DNA of 24,740 bases, taken from Lachnospiraceae bacterium UBA7160 (GTDB lineage: Bacteria > Bacillota > Clostridia > Lachnospirales > Lachnospiraceae). Below are positions 7,195-14,779 of the stretch, in pieces; the stretch's first letter is position 1; each line of letters starts with the position of its first letter. Made by a program: the position numbers and the translations under genes. A model generated the notes under the pieces. That model was not told where the DNA came from. It saw only the letters and a program-made list of their open reading frames with translations, and searched no databases. Where the stretch lies: positions 1 through 24,740 of the forward strand of contig DKWE01000029.1 in NCBI GenBank assembly GCA_002491565.1, in the 5' to 3' direction.

Positions 7195-8556
7195 ATGAAC
7201 TATACAGAAGCAGTGACATACATAGAGGAAGTGCCGAAGTTTACGAAGAAAAACGGGCCGGAGAATACACGGGAGCTGATCGAGCGGCTTGGACGTCCGG
7301 AGAGAGGGATGAAAGTCATCCACGTAGCAGGGACAAATGGGAAAGGCTCGGTCTGTGCGTTTTTGTCTTCAATTTTGGCAAGGCATGGTTTCCGGACTGG
7401 GCTGTTCACTTCACCGCACCTGGTCGAGATCACAGAGCGCTTTCAGATAAACGGGCAGGAGGTCTCGCAGGAACGGTTCGCGGAAGCTTTTACCAGGGTG
7501 AAGAGAGTAGTGGATGAAATGATGGCGGAGGGATATGCCCATCCGGCCTATTTTGAACTTCTGTTTGCTGCGGGACTGCTGATCTTTCAGGCTGAGCAGG
7601 TAGAATATCTTGTGATGGAGACCGGGCTTGGCGGGCGGCTGGACGCGACGAATCTGGTAGAGCATCCGGTTGCGACGGTGCTGACGACAATCAGCCTGGA
7701 TCACATGGAATATCTCGGTGACACGGTTGCAAAAATTGCGGGGGAAAAGGCAGGAATCATCAAGGAAGGCGTGCCGGTGATCTTTGACGGGCGCAATCCG
7801 GAGTCGGCGGAGGTGATTCTAAAGGAAGCTGCGAAAAAGCATGCGCCGGTGCACCGCTTTGATGCCTCTATGTGTGAAATCCTGGCGAAAACGGACAAAA
7901 GCATTGATTTTCTGCTGGATTGCAGTTATGATAAGACAGGAATGACATGCGATGCGGATTCCAGTTTGCATAAAATGCAGGTGGCGTGCGGCGAGGTTTC
8001 CAGGCTGCGCATAACGGTTCCGTATCTTGCGGAGTATCAGATTGTCAACAGCTCGCTGGCGGTGATGACGATGCATGCGATTGACTCAGTGCATGAGGTG
8101 AGCGACGGGGAGATCGCGGCAGGGATCGCGGCTGCGCGATGGCCGGGGCGGATGGAGACTGTGCTGCCGGGCGTCGTGCTGGACGGTGCACACAACGCGG
8201 ACGGGATCCGGGAATTTATCCGGACAGTGGCAGAGGTGCAGGAGCGCATGCCGGTATCACTGCTGTTTTCGGCAGTGGTGGAGAAAGAATATGAAAAAAT
8301 GATCGAGGAGATCTGTGAGAATATCCACGCACAGTCGATCGTTGTGACGCAGATCGACGGCGCGCGGGTCGTCCCGGCGGAGGTGCTTTCCGAGGTGTTC
8401 CGGAAGTACACGGACGCCCTGGTAATCACAGAGCCGGATGTCGGACGAGCTTTTGAGACGGCGCTTGCGAGACGCGGAGAGGGGATGCTGTTCTGCGCGG
8501 GATCGCTGTATCTGGTCGGCGATATCAAGGCAATCCTGCGCCGACGGGGATTCTAA
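7195..8556 (+). CDS. folC: Bifunctional dihydrofolate/folylpolyglutamate synthase
   Basis: A cytoplasmic Mur-ligase-family enzyme of 453 residues. It attaches glutamate to dihydropteroate and then to tetrahydrofolate using ATP. The P-loop HVAGTNGKGS (residues 43-52), FTSPHLVEITER at about 72, the FolC signature METGLGGRLDATN, SLDHMEYLGDT, the lysine region AGEKAGIIK, and the C-terminal-domain motif DGAHN (330-334) are all present. Length is normal for the family. The ATG at 7195 follows AAGAAGGACAGGA. The open frame extends upstream to 6040, but that part is antisense to the DUF6612-like gene and not protein-like. Whether it does both reactions or only polyglutamylation cannot be decided; no other folate genes are adjacent. 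An element with terminal inverted repeats begins three bases after the stop. Confidence 0.93.
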   Translation: MNYTEAVTYIEEVPKFTKKNGPENTRELIERLGRPERGMKVIHVAGTNGKGSVCAFLSSILARHGFRTGLFTSPHLVEITERFQINGQEVSQERFAEAFTRVKRVVDEMMAEGYAHPAYFELLFAAGLLIFQAEQVEYLVMETGLGGRLDATNLVEHPVATVLTTISLDHMEYLGDTVAKIAGEKAGIIKEGVPVIFDGRNPESAEVILKEAAKKHAPVHRFDASMCEILAKTDKSIDFLLDCSYDKTGMTCDADSSLHKMQVACGEVSRLRITVPYLAEYQIVNSSLAVMTMHAIDSVHEVSDGEIAAGIAAARWPGRMETVLPGVVLDGAHNADGIREFIRTVAEVQERMPVSLLFSAVVEKEYEKMIEEICENIHAQSIVVTQIDGARVVPAEVLSEVFRKYTDALVITEPDVGRAFETALARRGEGMLFCAGSLYLVGDIKAILRRRGF

Positions 8557-8558
8557 AA

Positions 8559-8751
8559 TGTTACTATTTACGGCCGATCTCCACACAGCAAGCCGCGGAC
8601 TGACCGTTTTGCGTCTGCCGCTGCCTGAGCAGCTCATATCTGTAGCTGGTGTGGAAGTTGCTGCTTCACAGCCCCATTGAGGACAGTATGTTACCTCGTG
8701 CCTGCAGGTACGATGAGTCAACATACTACCTGAGCGTTGTGAATAGTAACA
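8559..8751. repeat. MITE-like non-coding element with terminal inverted repeats
   Basis: TGTTACTATT (8559-8568) and its exact reverse complement AATAGTAACA (8742-8751) bound a 193-bp non-coding segment; the similarity continues inward imperfectly. Inside, AGTATGTT (8685-8692) pairs with AACATACT (8720-8727) around a CCTGCAGG centre, with partial pairing between, giving a long cruciform-like structure. TAAAA sits directly left of the element and one base to the right, a possible but weak target duplication. No coding potential was seen. It could be a miniature element or a structured repeat. It sits immediately after the folC stop codon. Confidence 0.5.
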
Positions 8752-8802
8752 ATAAAACAAATAAACGTCACACAGTGTGGGGAAAGGGTAAGGAAGATAC
8801 AG

Positions 8803-8961
8803 ATGATTAACTATGAAGAGGAACTGAAAAAATTTCATCCGAGCATGGATGTGAACGAGGCAGAGGATGCGATTTACAGCCGTGATCTCACCGATGTGAC
8901 TGATATTCTGAAGGAAATGATGAAGGACGAGAAGAAGAACAGAAAGCAGGGAATCTCATGA
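8803..8961 (+). CDS. Small conserved-looking protein of 52 residues
   Basis: A short gene starting at ATG 8803 after AAGGAAG. It encodes an acidic N-terminal half (MINYEEELKKFHPSMDVNEAE), a helix around DLTDVTDILKEMMK and a Lys-rich tail. There is no membrane segment or known motif. Its TGA overlaps the ATG of the next gene as ATGA, so the two are translationally coupled and probably work together. The residue pattern and codon use look like a real gene. I do not recognise the family. It may be a small partner or regulator of the zinc-ribbon/TPR protein. Confidence 0.7.
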   Translation: MINYEEELKKFHPSMDVNEAEDAIYSRDLTDVTDILKEMMKDEKKNRKQGIS

Positions 8962-10619
8962 GGTGTATTTACTGTGGCTCCCTGTTGGCTGCGATTGACT
9001 ATTGTCCTGGCTGCGGCGCGGATGTGACGATTCAGAAGCGCATTGTCCGGATCTCCAATCTGCTGTACAATGAGGGACTGGAGAAGGCGCTGGTGCGGGA
9101 TATGGAAGGGGCAATTGCCTGCCTGAAGCGGAGCCTGAAATTTAACAAAGAAAATATAGATGCCCGCAATTTGCTTGGCCTGTGCTATTTTGAGACCGGA
9201 GAGGCGGTGTCGGCGCTCTGTGAGTGGGTGGTCAGTAAAAATCTGAAGAAGGAAGATAATGTTGCCGATTATTATATCGATCTTCTTCAATCTAATAAAA
9301 ACCGGCTGGATACGATCAATCAGACGATCCGCAAGTACAACCAGTCGCTGATGTACTGCCGTGAGAATAATGAGGATATGGCGATTATCCAGCTGAAAAA
9401 GGTGATCAGCCAGAATCCGAAGCTGGTCAAGGCATACCAGCTTCTTGCGCTGCTGTATATGAAGCGGCAGGAATACGAGCGGGCGCGGAAGCTCTTGAAA
9501 AAGGCTGCCGCGATTGATATGACAAATACTACAACGCTGCGGTATCTGCAGGAAATTGAGGATGTGACCGGGCGCGGTACAAGCCTTAGCAAGCGCGGCA
9601 GAAAGCTGGCGCGCGACCGGGAGGAGACAGTGTCCGGTACGCTGCGCTATATGAGCGGCACGGAAATGGTGATTCAGCCGACGACCTTCCGGGACAGCTC
9701 AACGGTTGCAACCTTTATCAATATCGTCCTCGGTATCCTGCTTGGCGGGGCGATTGTGTGGTTCCTTGTGGTACCTGCGAGCCGCCAGGCGATCAATGAT
9801 GACGCGAATCGGCAGATCACAGACGCGAATACGAAGCTGGCTGCCGAAGCGGTACGTGCCCAGGAGCTGGAGGATGAGATTTCCGGGTATGAGAAGCAGG
9901 TGGAGGACGCCAACCAGGAGCGTGATGAGGCTCTTGTAAAGATGGAGAGCTATGATGGGCTTCTGGCAGCGGCGAGCCAGTACATCACCAATCCGTCAGC
10001 GGCGGGAACAGCAGTGGCGGCCCTGGACGGAGAGGTATTTGACGGCAATGCGAAGGCTCTGTACGATTCGATGGCTGGTGCGGTCAGCCTGAATCTGTTC
10101 ACGGAGTATTACAGCGCGGGGACGACCGCGTATGTGCAGGGAGATTTTGCGACGGCCGCGCTGAAGCTGCAGGATGCGGTGGACGCGGATCCGGAGCGGA
10201 AAAGTGCGCAGCACGGAGATGCCCTGCTCTATCTGGGAATGGCGCATATCCAGCTTGGAGATCAGACAAGTGCGAACGCAGCCTTTGAAGAGCTGCAGGA
10301 GCATTATCCGGACAAGGCCGCGCAGGTAGCCGGGTACTACAGCGGCGGAGACTCTGGCGGAGAGCCGGGAGATCCGGCTGATATCAGCGGTCTTGGCGGT
10401 GCAGCGACCGGTCAGACAGCGCCTGGCACCGGTCAGACTCCAGCCGCAGGAGGCGATGGTACAGCGCAGGGAGGCAACGGTACGGCGACAGGCGGCGATG
10501 ACAACATTACGATCGATAATGAAAACATATCGACAGCTCCCGATGCATATCCGTGCTGGACAGACCCGAATACCGGGGATGTATATGACCAGTATGGAAA
10601 GCTGATGGTTGGGCAGTAA
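8958..10619 (+). CDS. Zinc-ribbon, TPR and single-pass membrane protein
   Basis: A 553-residue protein of unknown exact role. It opens with a zinc ribbon, C-x2-C-x9-C-x2-C (Cys3, 6, 16, 19). Residues about 30-200 are tetratricopeptide-like helical repeats, for example MEGAIACLKRSLKFN and YERARKLLKKAAAID. A membrane segment at about 250-272 (INIVLGILLGGAIVWFLVV) is followed by a coiled coil (about 275-330), a second TPR-like block around YVQGDFATAALKLQDAV, a Gly/Thr/Gln-rich low-complexity stretch and a short C-terminal tail with YPCWTDPNTGDVYDQYG. The N-terminal half probably lies in the cytoplasm and the rest outside. It may be a scaffold in envelope assembly; this is inference. The start overlaps the stop of the 52-residue gene by four bases, and a strong terminator follows. 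Confidence 0.85.
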   Translation: MRCIYCGSLLAAIDYCPGCGADVTIQKRIVRISNLLYNEGLEKALVRDMEGAIACLKRSLKFNKENIDARNLLGLCYFETGEAVSALCEWVVSKNLKKEDNVADYYIDLLQSNKNRLDTINQTIRKYNQSLMYCRENNEDMAIIQLKKVISQNPKLVKAYQLLALLYMKRQEYERARKLLKKAAAIDMTNTTTLRYLQEIEDVTGRGTSLSKRGRKLARDREETVSGTLRYMSGTEMVIQPTTFRDSSTVATFINIVLGILLGGAIVWFLVVPASRQAINDDANRQITDANTKLAAEAVRAQELEDEISGYEKQVEDANQERDEALVKMESYDGLLAAASQYITNPSAAGTAVAALDGEVFDGNAKALYDSMAGAVSLNLFTEYYSAGTTAYVQGDFATAALKLQDAVDADPERKSAQHGDALLYLGMAHIQLGDQTSANAAFEELQEHYPDKAAQVAGYYSGGDSGGEPGDPADISGLGGAATGQTAPGTGQTPAAGGDGTAQGGNGTATGGDDNITIDNENISTAPDAYPCWTDPNTGDVYDQYGKLMVGQ

Positions 10620-10644
10620 GAGAACGGAGAGATTTTTTGAGAAG

Positions 10645-10690
10645 CACAGCACAGAAGATGGCGGAGACGCATTCGGTGCTGTGTTTTTTT
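10645..10690 (+). terminator. Intrinsic terminator after the zinc-ribbon/TPR gene
   Basis: CACAGCAC (10645-10652) pairs perfectly with GTGCTGTG (10676-10683), followed by seven T. The loop is long (23 nt) but the stem and T-run are clear. It ends the two-gene unit 8803-10619. Confidence 0.8.
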
Positions 10691-10694
10691 CCGC

Positions 10695-10736
10695 GGGCAA
10701 CGAGTCGAGCAGCCATGCCTTACATGGATATTTGGC
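10695..10736. repeat. REP-like intergenic repeat, copy 1
   Basis: GGGCAACGAGTCGAGCAGCC is followed by ATG, a short GC stem and CATGGATATTTGGC. A related copy lies at 11260. Downstream, GCTGTTGC at about 10743-10750 can pair with GCAACGAG-side bases, and CAAAATT/AATTTTG forms a further stem, so the whole 10695-10780 stretch is strongly structured. It lies between the terminator and spoIIAA. I found no clear sigma-H promoter in 10620-10916. Confidence 0.55.
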
Positions 10737-10916
10737 GATGCGGCTGTTGCAAAATTGCTGAAAGCTGCAAATTTTGGCACATAAACGATCGGTCAGGCGC
10801 CTAATCTTGTGCCCTAACTGCATTTTGCAGCACGCTCACCGGTTGGAATGGAACATAGACCAATTACAATGTTGCCTGCAGCGGGGGCTTTGATTTTTAG
10901 AATGGAGGAGCAAGAC

Positions 10917-11252
10917 ATGGAGCATTCATTTACAATTACAGGAACGACACTGACGGTGCATCTCCCCTCGGAGATCGATCACCACAGCTCCCGGCAGTTG
11001 TGCCAGGAGACAGACAGGCTCATCCAGAGGAGGAATATTCGCCGTATTTTGTTTGACTTTCACGACGTATCCTTTATGGACAGTTCCGGAATCGGAATGA
11101 TCCTGGGGCGCTACAAGACGATGCGTTTTCTGGGCGGGACGGTCATGGCGGTCAATGTAGGAGAGCGGATGCAGCGCGTACTGACACTCGCAGGGGTTTA
11201 CAAGGTCATCGATATCTATGAAGGAGCGCCGGAGCAGTCACGGCTGTTGTGA
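10917..11252 (+). CDS. spoIIAA: Anti-sigma F factor antagonist SpoIIAA
   Basis: A 111-residue STAS-domain protein that acts in the forespore. When unphosphorylated it binds SpoIIAB and frees sigma-F; SpoIIAB inactivates it by phosphorylating a serine. The serine lies in DSSGIG (Ser56/57), equivalent to Ser58 of Bacillus subtilis. The sequence before it, IRRILFDFHDVSFM, is the usual central beta-strand. I chose the ATG at 10917, preceded by GGAGGAGCAAGAC; an in-frame codon at 10848 has no ribosome binding site. Length is standard. It is the first gene of the sporulation operon, though it is separated from spoIIAB by 212 bp instead of the usual few bases. Confidence 0.93.
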   Translation: MEHSFTITGTTLTVHLPSEIDHHSSRQLCQETDRLIQRRNIRRILFDFHDVSFMDSSGIGMILGRYKTMRFLGGTVMAVNVGERMQRVLTLAGVYKVIDIYEGAPEQSRLL

Positions 11253-11259
11253 GCTGGGA

Positions 11260-11300
11260 GGGCAACGAGCCAGGCAGCCATGGCCGCATGGGATTATTTC
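11260..11300. repeat. REP-like intergenic repeat, copy 2
   Basis: GGGCAACGAGCCAGGCAGCC is followed by ATGGCCGCATGG. This matches copy 1 at 10695 at most positions over the first ~35 bases and then diverges. It sits eight bases after the spoIIAA stop codon, inside the sporulation operon. ATGGCCGCAT can itself form a small hairpin. Confidence 0.55.
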
Positions 11301-11417
11301 AAGAGTTCTGATTCAGGCGCTGTTTGCCTATGGAAACATATCCGTCCTACAGATCGATACGTTTCGCGGGAATAGGGAAGTGCAGGCCAATCTGTGAGTC
11401 TTCGCAGGAAGAGATAG

Positions 11418-11425
11418 TTGTCGAA
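11418..11425 (+). promoter_or_regulatory. Possible Spo0A box upstream of spoIIAB
   Basis: TTGTCGAA matches the core Spo0A-binding sequence (TGNCGAA) and lies 40 bp before the spoIIAB start. The spoIIA operon is a known Spo0A target, usually upstream of spoIIAA. A site of this length is expected by chance about once in a window of this size, and another TGTCGAA lies inside sigF. Confidence 0.25.
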
Positions 11426-11464
11426 CAGGCAGTTTTCAGGATCATACGAGAGGGGGAGCACGCA

Positions 11465-11935
11465 ATGCAACAAAATGAAATGAGATTAGAATTTGACAGC
11501 CGCTCGTGTAATGAGGCGTTTGCGCGGGTGACGGTGGCTGCGTTCATGACGCAGCTCAATCCGACGCTGGAGGAGGTGGCGGATGTCAAGACGGCCGTGT
11601 CGGAGGCGGTCACAAATGCAATTATTCACGGCTATGAAGGAAGGGTGGAAAAAATCACAATTTCCTGTCAGATCGAGGGGGAGTATCTGCTGGTCGAGGT
11701 AATTGACAAGGGAAAGGGAATCGCTGATGTGAAGCGTGCGATGGAACCATTGTTCACGACTAAGGCAGAGTGCGACCGCGCGGGGATGGGATTTGCATTT
11801 ATGGAGGCGTTTATGGACACGCTTGACGTGCAGTCTGCACCAGACTGCGGGACAACCGTGCGCATGAGCAAGCGGATTGCCCGGACAGAAACAGGCAGCC
11901 CGCAGTCCCGCTCATTTCCGGCGGTGCAGCTGTGA
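11465..11935 (+). CDS. spoIIAB: Anti-sigma F factor SpoIIAB, serine kinase
   Basis: A 156-residue GHKL-fold protein that binds sigma-F as a dimer and phosphorylates SpoIIAA. ATP-site motifs are the N-box SEAVTNAIIHGY (Asn51), the G1 box DKGKGI (81-86) and the G2 box RAGMGF (105-110). The start ATG at 11465 follows AGAGGGGGAGC. It is about ten residues longer than the Bacillus protein because of a Ser/Pro-rich tail after MSKRIART. The open frame extends upstream to 11324 but that part is repeat-derived and has no start signal. It ends 27 bp before sigF, in the same operon. Confidence 0.93.
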   Translation: MQQNEMRLEFDSRSCNEAFARVTVAAFMTQLNPTLEEVADVKTAVSEAVTNAIIHGYEGRVEKITISCQIEGEYLLVEVIDKGKGIADVKRAMEPLFTTKAECDRAGMGFAFMEAFMDTLDVQSAPDCGTTVRMSKRIARTETGSPQSRSFPAVQL

Positions 11936-11962
11936 TGCGGATGCAGGAGAGGTAATCAATCT

Positions 11963-12679
11963 ATGGAACAGACCCTTATGCTTCTGGAACGAGTGCACGC
12001 GGGGGATAAAGAGGCAAGGGAACAGCTGATAGAGGAAAATATGGGGCTGGTGTATACGGTGGCACAGCGATTTCTTGGGCGAGGCTGCGAGCACGATGAC
12101 CTGGTGCAGATCGGCTGCATTGGGCTGATGAAAGCGGTTGATAAATTTGACACGGAGTATGATGTGAAATTTTCAACCTACGCGGTGCCGATGATTATGG
12201 GGGAGATCCGACGCCATCTGCGGGATAACAACAGCCTGCTGAAGGTGAGCCGTTCCTTGAAGGAGTCGGCAGCAAAAGCGTATTATGCGCGGGAGGAGCT
12301 GGAGCGCAAAAGCGGACGGGAGCCGACGCTGGAGGAAATCGCCGCTGAGACGGGGCTTGGCAAAGAGGATCTCGTGCTGGCAATGGAGGCAGCGTCCGGT
12401 GTCGAATCTTTGAGTCAGACGGTTTACAGCGGGGATGGCACGCCGGTGCTGCTCGGTGACAGGGTCCCTGACACACAGGACCGCAATGAAGAATTATTGA
12501 ACCGTATGCTGCTGGAACAGCTGCTGGAGCTGCTTGCGCCGGAGGAGCAGCGCATCATCCGGCTGCGCTATTTTGAGGAGCGGACGCAGATGGAGATTGC
12601 GAAGGAGCTTGGCATGACGCAGGTGCAGGTGTCACGGGCAGAGAAACGGATTTTGAAAAAGATGAGGGAAGCGGTGTAA
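11963..12679 (+). CDS. sigF: RNA polymerase sporulation sigma factor SigF (SpoIIAC)
   Basis: The forespore-specific sigma factor, 238 residues, that starts early prespore gene expression after asymmetric division. Region 2 runs from about residue 28 to 95: VAQRFLGRGCEHDDLVQIG is the core-binding helix and FSTYAVPMIMGEIRRHLRD recognises the -10 element. Region 3 lies at about 98-160. Region 4 at the C-terminus has the helix-turn-helix TQMEIAKELGMTQVQVSRAE for the -35 element. Length and layout are standard. The ATG follows GGAGAGGTAATCAATCT. It is the last gene of the spoIIA operon; a GGAGG shortly after its stop has no coding continuation. Confidence 0.95.
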   Translation: MEQTLMLLERVHAGDKEAREQLIEENMGLVYTVAQRFLGRGCEHDDLVQIGCIGLMKAVDKFDTEYDVKFSTYAVPMIMGEIRRHLRDNNSLLKVSRSLKESAAKAYYAREELERKSGREPTLEEIAAETGLGKEDLVLAMEAASGVESLSQTVYSGDGTPVLLGDRVPDTQDRNEELLNRMLLEQLLELLAPEEQRIIRLRYFEERTQMEIAKELGMTQVQVSRAEKRILKKMREAV

Positions 12680-12761
12680 GGAGGTGACATAAAGGAGAAG
12701 CCTGCTGCATAATAATAGATTGTTATAAAAGATTTTATGGATGCAGGAGGGCAGTATTTTT

Positions 12762-14222
12762 ATGCCGGAATACAGACGGTTTATCTCTTATTTTTATGAA
12801 TACATAGACGGAAAAAAGCAGGGAAATGTGGGATTTGCGAAGGTCGAGCTGCGCAGTGGGATGTGGAGAGTTCTTTTCCGGCTGACAGCGGTGCGGGGGC
12901 CGGAGCCACCTGTGCGGGTATACGGGTTTGTGCGGGAGCGCGGCTTCCAGCTGGGACTTTTGATGGGAACGATGCGTCCCGGCAGCACGATGATGGAGGA
13001 ATGGGCTTACCGCGCGGATACGCCAATCTGGCAGAAAAAGTACGGCATGGCGGATCTTGCCGGGATCTGGATTGTAAGCGGGGATGGGCGGTGTTTTGCC
13101 ACAGTCTGGGATGAGGAGCCGGTGTTTGTGGAGAAATTTGTGCTGGAACTGCCGGAAGAAGTACAGGAAAAGGCATCGGAAGAGGCGCCGGAGGCGAAGT
13201 GGCCAGAGGCAAAGGAGACGGATGAGAGAAGGTTAGAACCGGAGGAGTATGATACAGCGGATAAGGCAGAAGAGTACAGCGCAGAGCGGCAGCCTGCAGC
13301 GTATTATGCAGAAAAGTACAGCGCAGAGCGGCAGCCTGCAGCGGACTATGCAGAGCAGCAGATTGCAATGACGGATGCGGCGGTGACGGTGGAGCTGGCT
13401 GCAGAAAATCAGGAACCGGGTGAAGTGGCAACCGCGAAGAATCAGGAAAAGGGAGAAAAACTGCCAGACGATATGCTGGAAGCGAAAGCATCAGCAAGAA
13501 AAACGGGTACAGAGGAGACGGGATCAGAGACAGAGGTAGTTGTTGAGGAAGAGCAGACAGAAGCAGAGGAGCAGTCCGAGACCGGCTTAGTGATGGCGGC
13601 GGAGCAGCCGGAGGCAGAGGCAGAGGCTGTGGCGGCGGAGCAGCCGGAAACAGAGGCAGAGGCTGTGGCGCAGGAGCAGCCAGAGGCGGAAGCAGCGGCT
13701 ATGGTGCAGGAGAAGATACTTTCCGGAATGGACAGAGGAAGTGTGCCATTTTCCGGAACAAGAGGCGGGCAGAAGCCGCTTCCCAGGGCGAACCAGGCAA
13801 AGACCCAGGCATCCGGAAATCAAAGCCAGAAAGAGCAGCGCAAAAAGCTGTGCCGGGAGCTGTTCCAGAGCAGGCAGCACTTTGAGCCGTTTGAGGATTC
13901 CAGTTCCATATTTGCGAATTGCATCCAGATCATGCCGTGCGACCTTATCCGCCTGCAGAGAGTTGGCTGGCAGGTCGGGCAGAGCACCTTCCTGCTGCAT
14001 GGCTTTTACCAGTATCATCACCTGCTGTTCGGCACCGCCGGAGAAGGAACCTACGTGATCGGAGTCCCGGGAATCATGAATGCACAGGAACGCTACATGG
14101 CCCAGATGTTCGGCTTCGGCAGCTTCCAGCTCTCCCGCCGCAGGGAATGCGGCCGCGCGTTCGGCTACTGGTACCGGCTGCTGAAAGAGGACTCCGGCAT
14201 TGTTGCGCACGAGGTACAGTGA
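12762..14222 (+). CDS. DUF6128-like protein with acidic repeat linker
   Basis: A 486-residue protein of unknown function. Residues 1 to about 130 form a globular beta-rich domain (MPEYRRFISYFYEYIDGKK, FVRERGFQLGLLMGTM). Residues about 135-330 are a low-complexity Glu/Ala linker with two tandem repeat blocks. The C-terminal ~120 residues are a second conserved domain (LCRELFQSRQHFEPFED, GFYQYHHLLFG, GFGSFQLSRRRECGRAFGYW). I recall this two-part layout from DUF6128 proteins of Lachnospiraceae. There is no signal peptide or membrane segment. The start is the ATG at 12762, because GGAGGG lies before it and the earlier in-frame ATG at 12741 overlaps that site. The linker probably varies in length between strains. 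The gene follows sigF at 82 bp with the same orientation; co-transcription is possible. Confidence 0.75.
   Translation: MPEYRRFISYFYEYIDGKKQGNVGFAKVELRSGMWRVLFRLTAVRGPEPPVRVYGFVRERGFQLGLLMGTMRPGSTMMEEWAYRADTPIWQKKYGMADLAGIWIVSGDGRCFATVWDEEPVFVEKFVLELPEEVQEKASEEAPEAKWPEAKETDERRLEPEEYDTADKAEEYSAERQPAAYYAEKYSAERQPAADYAEQQIAMTDAAVTVELAAENQEPGEVATAKNQEKGEKLPDDMLEAKASARKTGTEETGSETEVVVEEEQTEAEEQSETGLVMAAEQPEAEAEAVAAEQPETEAEAVAQEQPEAEAAAMVQEKILSGMDRGSVPFSGTRGGQKPLPRANQAKTQASGNQSQKEQRKKLCRELFQSRQHFEPFEDSSSIFANCIQIMPCDLIRLQRVGWQVGQSTFLLHGFYQYHHLLFGTAGEGTYVIGVPGIMNAQERYMAQMFGFGSFQLSRRRECGRAFGYWYRLLKEDSGIVAHEVQ
13272..13355 (+). repeat. Two 42-bp in-frame tandem repeats in the DUF6128-like gene
   Basis: Two 14-codon units (13272-13313 and 13314-13355) encode (E/K)YSAERQPAA(Y/D)YAE and are nearly identical in DNA. 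They fall in the acidic linker and keep the reading frame, so unit number can change without breaking the protein. Confidence 0.85.
13596..13703 (+). repeat. Three 36-bp in-frame tandem repeats in the DUF6128-like gene
   Basis: Three 12-codon units (13596, 13632 and 13668) encode A(A/Q)EQPE(A/T)EAEAV-like segments, the third more diverged. Like the 42-bp block they lie in the linker and preserve frame. Confidence 0.8.
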
Positions 14223-14336
14223 GGTGTATAAAAATGTGCGGCAAAATTAGGCGTAGAGCCTGATTGGAAAAATTAAAATAGTATATTCTCCTGGATGAAT
14301 TGTTTTGATTTAAAGATGTCAGTTATTATAAGTTGT

Positions 14337-14393
14337 AAATATGCTCCTTTGCCATAAAGATAGGCTTATCTTGTGACATAGGAGCATATTTTT
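14337..14393. terminator. Strong, probably bidirectional intrinsic terminator
   Basis: AAATATGCTCCT (14337-14348) pairs perfectly with AGGAGCATATTT (14380-14391), with an inner stem AAGATA-GGCT-TATCTT (14357-14372). A T-run follows on the plus strand. It separates the DUF6128-like gene from the sugar locus. Confidence 0.82.
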
Positions 14394-14779
14394 ATCTGGT
14401 AAATGAGGAGAACCTGTAAAAGAGCAAAACATCAGGGCAATCAAAGAAGGAACAGAGCTAGACACAGGTCTATTTTTGACTGAACGGTAAAAGAGCACGG
14501 GACAGAAAAACTCAGAGCAATTCCGGTAGAATCAACAAAAAACAAAAGAAAAAGTAGAAAAAAATAAACCAAGTTAGAATGTATATGTGAAAGCAGCAAG
14601 GAGATATGGATAAAATTACCATATTCTTTTCCGAAATCTGTCTCTATATTGTCAATTTTTGTCCAGTATTTGATGACGGCTTTCCATATAATAATTATAA
14701 ACCTACAGACAATTTTTTTAATGGTAGGGACATGCGCGCATTATTAACGTATCATTATCAGGAAAGGAGATAGACACAT
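14394..14779 (+). promoter_or_regulatory. AT-rich regulatory region of the sugar-uptake locus
   Basis: 386 bp without coding potential, markedly richer in A and T than its surroundings. It contains an exact palindrome, ATATGG-N9-CCATAT (14604-14624), that could be an operator, and a perfect -10-like TATAAT at 14687-14692 without a recognisable -35 box 17 bp upstream. Such a promoter would need an activator, which fits the AraC gene at the end of the locus. AAAGGAGA just before the ATG at 14780 is the ribosome binding site. The assignment of operator and promoter is inference. Confidence 0.4.

Noticed and set aside
11404..11426. Sigma-H promoter in the spoIIAA-spoIIAB gap
   Set aside because: GCAGGAAGA and GTCGAAC resemble the two elements but are only about 7 bp apart, where 11-12 bp is expected.
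12781..13497. 238-residue minus-strand open frame rich in Pro, Leu and Ser
   Set aside because: It is a shadow of the Glu/Ala-rich coding sequence of the DUF6128-like gene.
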